Shown here: piece by piece, positions 34,483 through 47,595 of the stretch
Layout of the letters: each line of letters starts with the position of its first letter
How positions within the stretch are numbered: position 1 is the first letter of the stretch
From: Candidatus Nitrosomarinus catalina
GTDB lineage: Archaea > Thermoproteota > Nitrososphaeria > Nitrososphaerales > Nitrosopumilaceae
Assembly: GCF_002156965.1 (NCBI RefSeq)
Contig: NZ_CP021324.1
Span: 468,988 to 532,987 of the forward strand
Length of the DNA: 64,000 nucleotides
Reading direction: 5' to 3'
Translations under genes and position numbers: made by a program
The notes under the pieces: generated by a model
What the model saw: the letters and a program-made list of their open reading frames with translations, nothing else
Databases searched by the model: none
Told to the model about the DNA's origin: nothing

Positions 34483-35187
34483 TTGAAAAAAACACATGAA
34501 CACAAAACAGTGGTTTTACGGAAAAAACTCGAGGAATCTGAAGCTTTAGAAATTATTGATGATAAAAAAATTGGTTTATTCAAATCTGTATTTTCACGTC
34601 CAAAAAGAGATGATATTCACATTCATTCTGTGAAATTATACTATGAGTGCATTCTAATTATATCTGGCAAATACATGGCAAATTATTTTCGAAAAGCAAC
34701 TCATTCTATTTCAGTTTCATCAAATGTATCTGAAGTTATTTTAGGTGATGGTATTTTTCCGGTTAGAACCAAATCCAATTTTAAAAAGGCAATTGTTGGA
34801 AAACGTGGTAAGAATAAAGTCGATTTAAAATTAGAAGAGCATGTTTTTGTTGAAAATGAAGATGAATTAACTTTTGATCATCATGGCCGTGAAATAAAAT
34901 TCCCATTTAAATTGAATTCTAAAACAACTGAAAATTATCCTAATCGTTTACTGGAAAAAAATTCTTCAAATGTAAAAAATTCTGAACTAACTCATGATGA
35001 TGGAATCAAAAAATTACAATCCTTTTTAAAAAAACCTTTAGTTGATGAAGTAAGAAATCTTGAAGAAGAATTTGTGTTACGAGAAATCACTGAAGTTTAT
35101 GTTCCAATTTATGAGGCTCGTTTAATTGGTCCAAAAAAGAAAGTAGGAATAATTAGAATTGATTCTGTAAGAAAAAAAGTTCTATAA
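34483..35187 (+). CDS. Hypothetical protein, 234 residues
   Basis: The soluble protein starts at TTG 34483 and has no Cys-rich motif apart from one Cys. A strand-rich middle (YYECILIISGKYMANYF, HSISVSSNVSEVILGDGIF) and a C-terminal basic segment (RLIGPKKKVGIIRIDSVRKK) are seen. The overall look is of a nucleic-acid or lipid-binding beta protein, but no family is recognised. Its end overlaps the TPR gene by 6 bp. Confidence 0.6.
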   Translation: MKKTHEHKTVVLRKKLEESEALEIIDDKKIGLFKSVFSRPKRDDIHIHSVKLYYECILIISGKYMANYFRKATHSISVSSNVSEVILGDGIFPVRTKSNFKKAIVGKRGKNKVDLKLEEHVFVENEDELTFDHHGREIKFPFKLNSKTTENYPNRLLEKNSSNVKNSELTHDDGIKKLQSFLKKPLVDEVRNLEEEFVLREITEVYVPIYEARLIGPKKKVGIIRIDSVRKKVL

Positions 35188-36003
35188 CTTAACTAGTGCT
35201 CTAAATTTATCATTGTTGTGTAGTTTTGTAAAAATTGGTTCATCCTTTGCCCAATTACGTATGATTTTTGGGTTTCTTGTAATTGCTTGTTTTAATAATT
35301 CCATTGACTCTGGAATTTTATCTAATGCTGCACAACTTCTAGATTTTGCATAAATTACATTCACGTTGTCTTTGTATTTTTTTAAAATTTCATCAAAAAC
35401 AGTAATTGCTTTTTCATGTCTCCCCAATTCTGCAAGTTGTACCCCTTTTTGAAAAAATGCATCTTGATTATTGGGATATTTTTTACAAATATTTTGAAAA
35501 CAATTTAGTGCTTCTTCGTGCCTTTTCAATTTTCCTAAAACTATTCCTTTGTACACCATGGCATTTGGTTTTCTTGAATCTACAGTAATTGCTTTTTCTA
35601 ATGCAGTTAGTGCATCCTCATGTTCTTGGAGTTTGTCTAAAAGAACTCCTTTGTTAAAGTAAGATGCTGCATATCTTGGATCAGCTTCAATTGCTTTATC
35701 ATAACATTCTGATGCCTCTTGAATGTTGCCGTTTTCTGCCATTGAAATTCCTCTATTGTTCAGGGCTTGTGCATTTTTTGGATCAATTTCTAATAATTTA
35801 TCAAAACAGGTAATTGCATCACTATATTTTTTGATTTGATTTAGAGCTAATCCCTTGTTTAGTAATGTCTCTTCATCAGAATCATTTTGTTTTAGAATTT
35901 TATTAAATAATGAAATAGCTGCTTTTGGTTGATTTTTTTCCATCATTGCCATGGCATCATATTTCAAGTCCTCTGGATTTTTTTTGGATCCAAATAATCC
36001 CAT
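35182..36003 (-). CDS. TPR repeat protein
   Basis: The 273-residue protein consists almost wholly of tetratricopeptide repeats of about 34 residues. Seven or so repeats follow the pattern of NNRGISMAENGNIQEASECY and SYFNKGVLLDKLQEHEDALT. TPRs scaffold protein contacts. The N-terminus MGLFGSKKNPED is shared in style with genes at 29528 and 31937 and may be a membrane or partner tag. It ends with a non-TPR cap. Confidence 0.88.
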   Translation of the reverse strand: MGLFGSKKNPEDLKYDAMAMMEKNQPKAAISLFNKILKQNDSDEETLLNKGLALNQIKKYSDAITCFDKLLEIDPKNAQALNNRGISMAENGNIQEASECYDKAIEADPRYAASYFNKGVLLDKLQEHEDALTALEKAITVDSRKPNAMVYKGIVLGKLKRHEEALNCFQNICKKYPNNQDAFFQKGVQLAELGRHEKAITVFDEILKKYKDNVNVIYAKSRSCAALDKIPESMELLKQAITRNPKIIRNWAKDEPIFTKLHNNDKFRALVKL

Positions 36004-36040
36004 AATTTTATCAGATTTTAATTGCTAATGAAAGTTTACT

Positions 36041-36160
36041 TTAATTCAATGACTTGAATTTTTTAATGGCTTCTTTGGCCATTTCCTCTTGTTTTTCTGC
36101 AGATGTATCTGTCGGATCATCTGTTGCATATGCCTCTTTTTCTTCTTTTTTCTTATCCAT
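36041..36160 (-). CDS. Small charged protein, 39 residues
   Basis: The ORF encodes MDKKKEEKEAYATDDPTDTS and a helix with EEMAKEAIKKFKSLN. It lies in the same orientation just upstream of the TPR gene. It is highly charged and probably unstructured until bound. No family is recognised. Confidence 0.45.
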   Translation of the reverse strand: MDKKKEEKEAYATDDPTDTSAEKQEEMAKEAIKKFKSLN

Positions 36161-36243
36161 GATTAATCACAATTATCATTTTATAAAAATTTGAATAAAT
36201 CTATCAAAGATACCCTTAATTTGATTCAAAAATTATTTTAATT

Positions 36244-36597
36244 ATGTCTGAAACTCAAATTTCGTATCTAGCTGAAAAAGTGTTTATTCATCATTGGCCC
36301 AAGGATTCTCCTTTATGGGATGAGTCTTTACAGAAAAAATTTGATGAGTGCATCAATAAAAACAGTAATTCAAAAAAAATTATTATTAATTCTGAAAATA
36401 TTCTAATCGAAAATTTTCTTATCACAAATCTCAAAAAAATTGGTGTATCTGTACCTTTTTTCAAAAATCAATGCACTATGATTTTTGAAGGACAATTTGA
36501 AAATATTTTTGCTCATATTCATATTACTACAAAATCTGATGATTTTTTGAATATTTTTAATCAATTAATGTCGTGGAAAAATAACTTCCATGATTGA
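36244..36597 (+). CDS. Hypothetical protein, 117 residues
   Basis: The protein begins MSETQISYLAEKVFIHHWPK and alternates strands and helices, ending in LNIFNQLMSWKNNFHD. It has several His residues but no metal motif. It ends 10 nt from the converging aminomutase gene. No family is recognised. Confidence 0.6.
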   Translation: MSETQISYLAEKVFIHHWPKDSPLWDESLQKKFDECINKNSNSKKIIINSENILIENFLITNLKKIGVSVPFFKNQCTMIFEGQFENIFAHIHITTKSDDFLNIFNQLMSWKNNFHD

Positions 36598-36607
36598 TTT
36601 TTGAATT

Positions 36608-37897
36608 TTAGAAATATTCTGACGCTTTGATTATATTTTTGATGTCTTCCTTTGAATGACTATTTGATATTGCACCCAATTTACCTGGTAGGAAAAATAT
36701 TCCGTCTTCAGAAATCATCTTAAAATGATATTTTTGTAACATCTCAGAATCACATTTTGCAACGTCTACTGAATTTTCTATCTTTGTAACCCCATTTTTA
36801 AGAAAATGTGTCATGAATAGGGATCCTTTTCCTGAAACTTCAACTCTTCCATCAAACACTTTCTTCAATTCTTTTCTAGCATAATCTCCTAATGAATTAA
36901 TTTTATCATATGTTGATTTTTTTGTTTTCAAATAATTTAATGTGGTATATCCTGATGTCATTGATACTGGATTAGCTGAGAAAGTACCTCCTCCAATGTA
37001 TGAACGTTCTGATTTTTTCTTCCCTTCTGTATCTGCATAATTCATAATTTCTTTTTTACCGCACATGATTCCTATGGCCATTCCTCCTCCAGCTATTTTT
37101 CCTAAGGTAACAATATCTGGATCTAATTTCATTGTAGGGTACAAACATCCATATCTAAATCTAAAACCTGTAACAATTTCATCTAAAATAAATATTGATT
37201 TATTTTTATGAACAAATTCTTGAATTCCTTTTAGATATTCTTTTGTTGCAGGAATACATCCACCTCCACCTAAAACTGGTTCAATAATTACTCCTGCAAG
37301 ATTTTTAGAATATTTTTTTAATATTTTTAATGAATTTTCTAAATCATTGTAAGGAATGGAAACAATTTTTTCTTCATTAACTACACCACTACTTTCTGAT
37401 TCTTTGAATGGCCAGTTAACACTTTTTAGTAAATCAGAAGTATATCCGTGCCACCCTCCATCTATTTTTGCAATAATTTTTTTACCCGTTACTGAACGTG
37501 CTAATCTCACTGCATACATTGTAGCTTCAGTTCCAGATGTAACATAACGAATTTTTTCTGCAACTGGAACAGCTTTTGAAATTAATTCTGATAATTTTAT
37601 TGTCTGTTCGTTAACTGTTCCATACATCCAACTTTTTTCAATTTGTTTTTTGACTGCGTCTTTAACATTTTTTTGACCATGTCCTAAAATTAAAGACCAA
37701 TGTCCCATCCAATAATCTGTATACTTGTTATTGTCTACATCAACTAAATTTTTTCCTAAAGATGATTTTACCACAAATGGATATGGATCGAAATATCGAA
37801 TGTTATGTGAAACTCCATTGATGTGAAGTCTTGCTGACTTTGAAAATATTTTTGCAGACGTTGATGTTTTTTTCTTGTAATTTTTTACGTGATCCAA
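36608..37897 (-). CDS. hemL: Glutamate-1-semialdehyde 2,1-aminomutase (or class III aminotransferase)
   Basis: The 429-residue PLP enzyme has [28 protein letters not shown] and the PLP-lysine motif [13 protein letters not shown]. The last is typical of GSA aminomutase, which makes 5-aminolevulinate for haem and cobalamin. Other class III aminotransferases share these marks, so the exact reaction is not certain. No other tetrapyrrole gene lies next to it. A partial N-terminal difference ([12 protein letters not shown]) is normal. Confidence 0.8.
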   Translation of the reverse strand: MDHVKNYKKKTSTSAKIFSKSARLHINGVSHNIRYFDPYPFVVKSSLGKNLVDVDNNKYTDYWMGHWSLILGHGQKNVKDAVKKQIEKSWMYGTVNEQTIKLSELISKAVPVAEKIRYVTSGTEATMYAVRLARSVTGKKIIAKIDGGWHGYTSDLLKSVNWPFKESESSGVVNEEKIVSIPYNDLENSLKILKKYSKNLAGVIIEPVLGGGGCIPATKEYLKGIQEFVHKNKSIFILDEIVTGFRFRYGCLYPTMKLDPDIVTLGKIAGGGMAIGIMCGKKEIMNYADTEGKKKSERSYIGGGTFSANPVSMTSGYTTLNYLKTKKSTYDKINSLGDYARKELKKVFDGRVEVSGKGSLFMTHFLKNGVTKIENSVDVAKCDSEMLQKYHFKMISEDGIFFLPGKLGAISNSHSKEDIKNIIKASEYF

Positions 37898-38048
37898 AAC
37901 TAAGCTATCCCAATTGATCTAACATTTTAATCAACATTAGTATTCTGACTAGTGGTATTGTAATCTTGATTTTTTGAGCCTAGTTTTGGCTATTTTTTGT
38001 TGTAAATTTTACAATTTTTGAAGCGATCTGGTATAATTTCACGCATGG

Positions 38049-38056
38049 TTTATATG
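38049..38056 (+). promoter_or_regulatory. TATA box of the rRNA operon
   Basis: The element tttatatg is a close match to the archaeal TATA consensus and is the best one upstream of 16S. The predicted start is at about 38078. A second weaker candidate (gtataatt) lies about 18 nt upstream. Confidence 0.55.
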
Positions 38057-38197
38057 GATTCTGCCATCTTCGGCTTCTGCATACGTAAAGCAATAGGCGG
38101 CGCTCGTGATGAAGTATGGCAATATGCCACTTTGTGATTCATGGGCCTCCATTTACGCATACAAAAATGAGGATTTGATTGAAAGATCATTTCTGAG

Positions 38198-38220
38198 ATG
38201 TGAAGATTATGTGCATCCGT
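38198..38220 (+). other. 5' arm of 16S pre-rRNA processing stem
   Basis: These 23 nt pair in full with 39770-39792, of which 15 bp (ATGTGAAGATTATGT) are perfect and two later pairs are G-U. The stem closes around the whole 16S gene, as in other archaea where such stems are cut during rRNA maturation. A small CAA bulge follows at 38221, then four further pairs (TTCC with GGAA at 39761). Confidence 0.8.
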
Positions 38221-38282
38221 CAATTCCAATTTACAAGTACAAATGTACTTCAATAATCAAGACCAAAAAGAAAAAAATTCAG

Positions 38283-39755
<1,473 letters not shown>

Positions 39756-39769
39756 GACATGGAAAGTGT

Positions 39770-39792
39770 ACGGGTGTACATAATCTTCACAT
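39770..39792 (+). other. 3' arm of 16S pre-rRNA processing stem
   Basis: The arm pairs with 38198-38220 as described for the 5' arm. It begins about 15 nt after the mature 3' end of 16S. Confidence 0.8.
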
Positions 39793-39864
39793 TGAATCAT
39801 CGATGCAATGCATCACGAAAGTGATGTATGAAGGATGTAGTGGGCCATTTACCGGTGGCTTGCA

Positions 39865-39901
39865 ATGATCGTCGTGCATAGTCGTGTAATATGTGGCTGA
39901 A
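39865..39901 (+). other. 5' arm of 23S pre-rRNA processing stem (bulge-helix-bulge-like)
   Basis: The arm pairs with 42895-42931. Three helices form: an outer one of 8 bp (GCATAGTC with GACTATGC), a central one of 6 bp with a G-U end pair (GTGTAA with TTACAT), and an inner one of 9 bp (GTGGCTGAA with TTCAGCCAC). Three-nucleotide bulges (TAT at 39890, AGA at 42910) lie on opposite strands. This is the shape that archaeal splicing endonuclease cuts, although the central helix is normally 4 bp. Confidence 0.75.
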
Positions 39902-39904
39902 TTT

Positions 39905-42890
<2,986 letters not shown>

Positions 42891-42894
42891 TCAG

Positions 42895-42931
42895 TTCAGC
42901 CACTTACATAGAGACTATGCGCGATGATCAT
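42895..42931 (+). other. 3' arm of 23S pre-rRNA processing stem
   Basis: The arm pairs with 39865-39901. It contains ACATAGAGACTATGC (42906-42920), whose ends recur in the tandem repeats that follow. The 41 nt up to the repeats contain another short hairpin (GATGAT with ATCATC). Confidence 0.75.
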
Positions 42932-42972
42932 ATTCATATCATCAAGTGGAACATATACACGACTTGTACGAT

Positions 42973-43182
42973 GATTTCATTTTAAATCACACATAGCGTA
43001 AGCTATGCATTGTTGATTTCATTTTAAATCCCACATAGCGTAAGCTATGCATTGTTGATTTCATTTTAAATCACACATAGCGTAAGCTATGCATTGTTGA
43101 TTTCATTTTAAATCACACATAGCGTAAGCTATGCATTGTTGATTTCATTTTAAATCACACATAGCGTAAGCTATGCATTGTT
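42973..43182. repeat. Five tandem 42-bp repeats with two hairpins each
   Basis: Copies start at 42973, 43015, 43057, 43099 and 43141 and are identical except for one base in copy 2 (a C for A at unit position 17). A five-base partial sixth copy follows. Each unit can form GATTT-CATTTT-AAATC and CATAGC-GTAA-GCTATG, the second closed by a GNRA-type tetraloop. The array lies between 23S and an RDD-family gene that ends at 43193. It contains no ORF of note. A role in rRNA-operon termination or processing is possible. Confidence 0.95.
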
Positions 43183-43192
43183 GATTTGAAAT

Positions 43193-43747
43193 TTAGTCTT
43201 TAACAAATTTGATCTTTGAATCATTTTCTGATTCTTTAATTTTTATGATTAATGTATCTCCTAACCTATTGAATATTCTTTGACGTTTTTCATTTGTAAT
43301 AATTAATCCTAAAATCATATCTAACGGAAGTATGAATGATTTTCCAAAACTACTCAGAATCACTCCTGCTAAACTTGGTTTTTCTCCTTGACTGTTAGTG
43401 ATTTTTAGATTAAACATTTTTTTCCCAATTGTTTGACCTGTTTTATATTCTAAAATAATCCAATATAAAAAAAATATTGCACTTGTTGGAACATACATTC
43501 CATTATCGGTAATAAAATTCTCAAAATTATACGATAAAGATAGAAAAGAAACAAAGACCATTGCTGTCGAAATTAATGAAATGATGACAAAATCAATCAA
43601 CCACGCAAAAAATCTGTCTTTCCACTTTGCAAGAATAATTTTTGATGTATGATGATTGTCTGAATTGTTCACTATTTTCTCTTTCAATTGCCTAGTAAAA
43701 TAGGTTGATCCTCTGATTGTTTTATTTTTTTTAATTCGATTAGGCAT
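43193..43747 (-). CDS. RDD family membrane protein
   Basis: The 184-residue protein has a charged N-terminus (about 1-40), then the RDD marks (WKDRFFAWLIDFVIISLIS and EYKTGQTIGKKMFNLKITN) and three or four membrane helices. RDD proteins are small membrane proteins, some linked to ion transport. It ends 6 nt from the repeat array. Substrate is unknown. Confidence 0.85.
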   Translation of the reverse strand: MPNRIKKNKTIRGSTYFTRQLKEKIVNNSDNHHTSKIILAKWKDRFFAWLIDFVIISLISTAMVFVSFLSLSYNFENFITDNGMYVPTSAIFFLYWIILEYKTGQTIGKKMFNLKITNSQGEKPSLAGVILSSFGKSFILPLDMILGLIITNEKRQRIFNRLGDTLIIKIKESENDSKIKFVKD

Positions 43748-43771
43748 TAATAGTACTCATTTTAATTTAAT

Positions 43772-44623
43772 GTGGAATTATTTTTGATATCTATTAACCC
43801 AATCGATGTATTTCTATGGACCTTTCGTAAAAATGAAAAAGATGTTGTCAATCTTTACAATACTTTGTCTCCCGTAATGCAGCTTGCTACAGGTGGAAGT
43901 ATGCTAAATTTTGGTTATTGGTCTAAAGAAAACTCTGATCCTATTTCGGCTCAAGAAAACTTGTGTAATGTTTTTGGAAATTTATCTGAATTATCTACTG
44001 CAAAAAATGTACTTGATGTTGGAAGTGGGTTATCTGCCCCTTCAAAATTATGGAGAGACTCTCATCCTACTTTGAATCTATATGATGTTAATATTAATTT
44101 CAAACAATTAAGTTTTTTAAAACATGAAAAAAATATTGAATTTCTAAATTCAACTTCTACAAAATTACCCTTTGCAAATAATTCTGTAGACCGTGTCTTA
44201 GCTTTAGAATCTGCACAACATTTCAAACCTTTGAATAATTTTATTTCTGAATCCAAGCGTGTGTTAATAAAATCTGGATTTTTAGTTATGGCCGTACCAA
44301 TCACTTTAAAGAATTCATCTTTAGGTAGATTGGGTTTATTGAAATTTACTTGGTCATCTGAACACTATGGTCTGGATTATCTAAGAGATCTAATTTCTTC
44401 AAATGGATTTAAAATAATTGATGAAACTTTGATTGGAAACCATGTTTATGATCCGTTAGCAGACTATTATGTTAAAAATAGAAAATTGTTGAGTGAAAAA
44501 ATTCTCAAACAATATCCTGGCTATATGGAAAAAATTCTTTACAAATCACTATTAAAAATGAAAAGGGCATCTGAAGAAAAAATAATTGATTATGTTCTTT
44601 TGAAATGTGCTTTAGATGATTAA
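43772..44623 (+). CDS. SAM-dependent methyltransferase (class I)
   Basis: The 283-residue protein has motif I (NVLDVGSGLSAPSKLW), an acidic motif II (LNLYDVNINFKQL), and motif IV-like ALESAQHFKP with LKSGFLVMAVPI. This matches class I methyltransferases of the UbiE/sterol type that act on small molecules. GTG 43772 gives the start. Substrate is not known. Confidence 0.8.
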   Translation: MELFLISINPIDVFLWTFRKNEKDVVNLYNTLSPVMQLATGGSMLNFGYWSKENSDPISAQENLCNVFGNLSELSTAKNVLDVGSGLSAPSKLWRDSHPTLNLYDVNINFKQLSFLKHEKNIEFLNSTSTKLPFANNSVDRVLALESAQHFKPLNNFISESKRVLIKSGFLVMAVPITLKNSSLGRLGLLKFTWSSEHYGLDYLRDLISSNGFKIIDETLIGNHVYDPLADYYVKNRKLLSEKILKQYPGYMEKILYKSLLKMKRASEEKIIDYVLLKCALDD

Positions 44624-44686
44624 TCTTAATCTGAAATCTTTTTACTCCGTATAGGTTTTTATCTTGAGATTACTCAATTTTATTAA

Positions 44687-45067
44687 GTGGCTGATTCAAC
44701 ACAATTTCAATTGTATGGCGAGAAATGTACTCAACTTTTAGGTGAATCTGAAATTCGATTTGCTGGAATTGTTGACAAAGACGGGCAATTGGTTGCAGGA
44801 GGTTTTAAGGACGGTCTTGTACCTCATGAAGGCGATGAAACTAGACTTCAATCTTTTTTAGAATTTGTTTCTAAAGCCTCAATTCGAAAAGAATATGATG
44901 AAAGCTTGGGACCAATTAATTATCTTGCAGCAAGACGTGATAAGGCAGTTTTAGTAAGTTTTCCATTTCCTATTACTCAAATTCTATTATTGATTTCTGC
45001 TGAACCAACTGCAAATATTGAAAATTTGGCAAAAAAGGTTGTAGAGATTTTTACAGACGTAAACTAA
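44687..45067 (+). CDS. Roadblock-like (DUF6659-type) protein
   Basis: The 126-residue protein starts at GTG 44687 with MADSTQFQLYGEKCTQLL. Strand pairs such as GIVDKDGQLVAGGFKDGLV and LAARRDKAVLVSFPFP are typical of this family. It is the most complete of three members in the window. The fold resembles roadblock/profilin domains; function is unknown. It lies before msrA on the same strand. Confidence 0.65.
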   Translation: MADSTQFQLYGEKCTQLLGESEIRFAGIVDKDGQLVAGGFKDGLVPHEGDETRLQSFLEFVSKASIRKEYDESLGPINYLAARRDKAVLVSFPFPITQILLLISAEPTANIENLAKKVVEIFTDVN

Positions 45068-45118
45068 GTTCTAATTAATCATATCCTTTTAATTTGGTAA
45101 TTTCAAATTCATAATGAA

Positions 45119-45571
45119 TTGAAAGCGACTTTTGGTGCAGGCTGTTTTTGGCATGTTGAAGATTTACTAAGTAAAACAAAAGGTGTAACCTCCACTGCAG
45201 TTGGATATATTGGTGGACAACTGCCTGACCCTACTTATGAAGAAGTTTGTACTGATAAAACTGGTCATGCTGAAGCAGTTGAAGTCGAATTTGATCCAAA
45301 TGAAATTTCATATGATGAGTTATTAGATGTATTTTGGAAAAATCATAATCCTACTACATTAAATCGTCAAGGACCTGATGTTGGAAATCAATATCGTTCT
45401 GCAATTTTTTATCATGATGAAGAACAAAAAGAAATTGCCGAAAAATCAAAACAAAATCTTGATTCCTCTAGAACTTTCAATGATCCAATAGTTACTGAAA
45501 TTATTCCTGCTCCAAAATTTTACAAAGCAGAAGAATACCATCAAAAATATTTTAAAAAACAGGGATTTTAA
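45119..45571 (+). CDS. msrA: Peptide-methionine (S)-S-oxide reductase A
   Basis: The 150-residue enzyme repairs oxidised methionine. The active-site motif is [10 protein letters not shown] near the N-terminus, and [12 protein letters not shown] and [16 protein letters not shown]-like segments ([13 protein letters not shown]) follow. The gene starts at TTG 45119, since the only ATG nearby is out of frame. It converges on a stress-protein gene. The resolving Cys is not obvious in the short C-terminus. Confidence 0.93.
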   Translation: MKATFGAGCFWHVEDLLSKTKGVTSTAVGYIGGQLPDPTYEEVCTDKTGHAEAVEVEFDPNEISYDELLDVFWKNHNPTTLNRQGPDVGNQYRSAIFYHDEEQKEIAEKSKQNLDSSRTFNDPIVTEIIPAPKFYKAEEYHQKYFKKQGF

Positions 45572-45576
45572 AAAAA

Positions 45577-46008
45577 TTATTTTACAATAAGAACTGGAAT
45601 CTTTGATGTGTGGATTACATAGTTTGATACACTTCCAAAGAATATTTCTTTTTTAATACTTCTTCCTCTGGATCCCATCACGATCATATCATATTTTGTT
45701 TTACCATGGGTCGCTTTGATGATGTTGTATCCTATCTCTCCCAGTGCTATTTTGTCTTTAAACACAATACCGTTTTGTGCTGCTAGTGTTTTTGCATTTT
45801 CCATGATTTTTTCTACCTCTTTATGCAACGATTTCTCAACTGATGGACTGCCTTTGAATTCTGAGTGTGGCTGTGCATTAATTGAATAAAATCCTGTAAT
45901 TGTTGCACTGCAATTTCGGGCTAATGTGATTGCAGTTTCTAGTCCTCTCTGTGAATTTTTTGATCCATCTAGCGGAACAAAAATCTTGGAAATTTTCTTA
46001 TTAATCAC
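45577..46008 (-). CDS. Universal stress protein (UspA family)
   Basis: The 143-residue protein has IFVPLDGSKNSQRGLETAI and the ATP-binding segment MGSRGRSIKKEIFFGSVS with a C-terminal IPVLIVK. These are the UspA features of an ATP-binding member. It lies next to msrA, consistent with a stress role. Probably a homodimer. Confidence 0.9.
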   Translation of the reverse strand: MINKKISKIFVPLDGSKNSQRGLETAITLARNCSATITGFYSINAQPHSEFKGSPSVEKSLHKEVEKIMENAKTLAAQNGIVFKDKIALGEIGYNIIKATHGKTKYDMIVMGSRGRSIKKEIFFGSVSNYVIHTSKIPVLIVK

Positions 46009-46145
46009 AAAAATCCCTTATTTTTGATATTAAAATACAATACTATTGTTGTTATTCCTGAATTTTACTATTTTTTAAGAAAAATTAAATTAAATTAATT
46101 AAATTGTCCTAATAATTTATTTTCTCGTTAATTTGAATTAATTTT

Positions 46146-46556
46146 ATGGTAAAGTCACAATATGTAAGTTGGAGTGAGATTGAAAATACTGTTCAAATAA
46201 TTTCCAATAAGATTTTAAAATCTTCAAAGAATTTTTCTAGTATAACTACCATCAGTAGAGGGGGATTAATTCCGTCAAGACTTTTAGCTGATTCACTTGG
46301 TATTGAAAAAATATTTGTAGACCAAAATATTATCTCTTCTGATTCTTTGTTCGTTGATGATATTTTTGATTCTGGAAAAACTTTTTCTGATGTACTGTCC
46401 AAAGTTCCAGATTCATCAAACCTTACTTTTGCTACATTATTTGCAAGACGCGGTGTGAGTTATCCTGAACAATTAATTTATGGAGATCAAACCCTTGATG
46501 ACTCTTATCTTGTTTTTCCATGGGATAAATTAGAGTATGAGAAATCCCTGAAATAA
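46146..46556 (+). CDS. Phosphoribosyltransferase
   Basis: The 136-residue protein has the PRPP motif SLFVDDIFDSGKTFSDVL and an N-terminal substrate hood SWSEIENTVQII. Short length and sequence fit the purine or orotate PRTase-like group (Gpt-like). The base that is salvaged cannot be read here. It is followed by the converging TFIIB gene. Confidence 0.85.
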   Translation: MVKSQYVSWSEIENTVQIISNKILKSSKNFSSITTISRGGLIPSRLLADSLGIEKIFVDQNIISSDSLFVDDIFDSGKTFSDVLSKVPDSSNLTFATLFARRGVSYPEQLIYGDQTLDDSYLVFPWDKLEYEKSLK

Positions 46557-46567
46557 TTTTTCTTGCT

Positions 46568-47482
46568 TTAATTTTTGAGCATTTTTCTCAAACCTACACA
46601 TCTGTTTCTTATCGTAACTTCTGTTATTCCAGAGGCTTCTGATATTTCTTTTTGAGATTTTATTTCACCTGTACTAATACATGCTAAATATAATGATGCA
46701 GCTGCAATTCCCATTGGATCTTTTCCTGCAACTAAACCTGTATCCTTTGCTTGGGTGAGAATTTCTACTGCTTTTCTTTTACTTTTTTCACTTAAATCTG
46801 CAACACTGGCAATTCTTGATACTCCTTTGACTGGATCCACTACTGGCATTTTTAATTCCAATTCTCTAAAAATTAATCTGTAACAACGTGCAATGTCTTT
46901 TTTTCTAATATTCATTCCGTCTGCAATATCTTGTAATGTTCTTGGGGTTTCTGTGTTTCTACATGCTGCATATAGACATGCTGCAACTAAGCCTTGAATT
47001 GATCTACCTCTAACTAATTTTTTTTCTAATGCTTTTCTGTAAATGTAAGCTGCTTTTTCAATTACTGTTTCAGTTAAAGCTAATTTGTCTTTTAATTTAC
47101 TCATTTCATTTAATGCTTGTCTGAGATTTCTGTCTGCTGATGAATGTGCTTGACTTCTACTATCCCAAGTTCTAAGACGTTCAATTGAACTTTTCATTGA
47201 AGTTGATAATGGTTTTCCAGATGCATCTTTGTTTACTGCACCAATAATTGTAGATAATCCTCTGTCGTGCATTGTCAATGATGTTGGTGCACCAGTTCGT
47301 GTTGGATCTGCCCCTCCGTCTTTTGAAAATGATCTCCATTCTGCATTGGTATCTGTTACTTTGTCTGTAATTACTAATCCACAATTCCCACAAAATAATT
47401 CTCCTGTATCATGATCAGTAACAATTTTGTTATTTGTACAAGCTGGACACCTTGGTCCTGTTGTAAATGTATTTTTTAACAT
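46568..47482 (-). CDS. tfb: Transcription initiation factor TFIIB
   Basis: The 304-residue factor has an N-terminal zinc ribbon (CPACTNNKIVTDHDTGELFC and CGLVI), a B-reader-like linker (SKDGGADPTRTGAPTSLT), and two cyclin repeats. Repeat marks are RSIQGLVAACLYAACRN and GKDPMGIAAASLYLACIS. It recruits RNA polymerase to TATA/BRE promoters. Several TFB copies are usual in these archaea. Confidence 0.95.
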   Translation of the reverse strand: MLKNTFTTGPRCPACTNNKIVTDHDTGELFCGNCGLVITDKVTDTNAEWRSFSKDGGADPTRTGAPTSLTMHDRGLSTIIGAVNKDASGKPLSTSMKSSIERLRTWDSRSQAHSSADRNLRQALNEMSKLKDKLALTETVIEKAAYIYRKALEKKLVRGRSIQGLVAACLYAACRNTETPRTLQDIADGMNIRKKDIARCYRLIFRELELKMPVVDPVKGVSRIASVADLSEKSKRKAVEILTQAKDTGLVAGKDPMGIAAASLYLACISTGEIKSQKEISEASGITEVTIRNRCVGLRKMLKN

Positions 47483-47595
47483 GTTTAAAATGATTTTTCA
47501 AAATTAGTTATTAATTATTTTACGAGTTTTCTTAAGGTTAATTGTATGAAAGTAAACCTGATTCTAATTTTTTAGAACAAGTCTTGGTGTTCATT

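Larger units (their letters stand above)
37898..38282 (+). other. rRNA operon promoter and leader (gene-free)
   Basis: No protein gene is supported in these 385 nt. They hold the rRNA promoter (38049-38056) and the transcribed leader. The leader contains the 5' arm of the 16S processing stem at 38198-38220. A short hairpin (TGGCAATATGCCA) and an A/G-rich run just before the mature 16S end are also seen. Confidence 0.75.
39756..39904 (+). other. 16S-23S spacer without tRNA
   Basis: The 149-nt spacer carries the 3' arm of the 16S stem (39770-39792), a hairpin at 39808-39829 (nine pairs with one G-U, GAAA tetraloop), and the 5' arm of the 23S stem (39865-39901). I found no tRNA gene, in line with other ammonia-oxidising archaea. 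Confidence 0.8.

Noticed and set aside
38106-38196. C/D box RNA in the 16S leader
   Set aside because: A good C box (GTGATGA) and a D box (CTGA) exist, but they are about 85 nt apart without clear inner boxes.
39756-39904. tRNA-Ala in the rRNA spacer
   Set aside because: No T-arm or acceptor stem can be found; the hairpin at 39808-39829 has a GAAA loop and is not part of a cloverleaf.
42973-43182. CRISPR array
   Set aside because: The units are directly adjacent with no spacers, and no cas genes are near; it is a simple tandem repeat.
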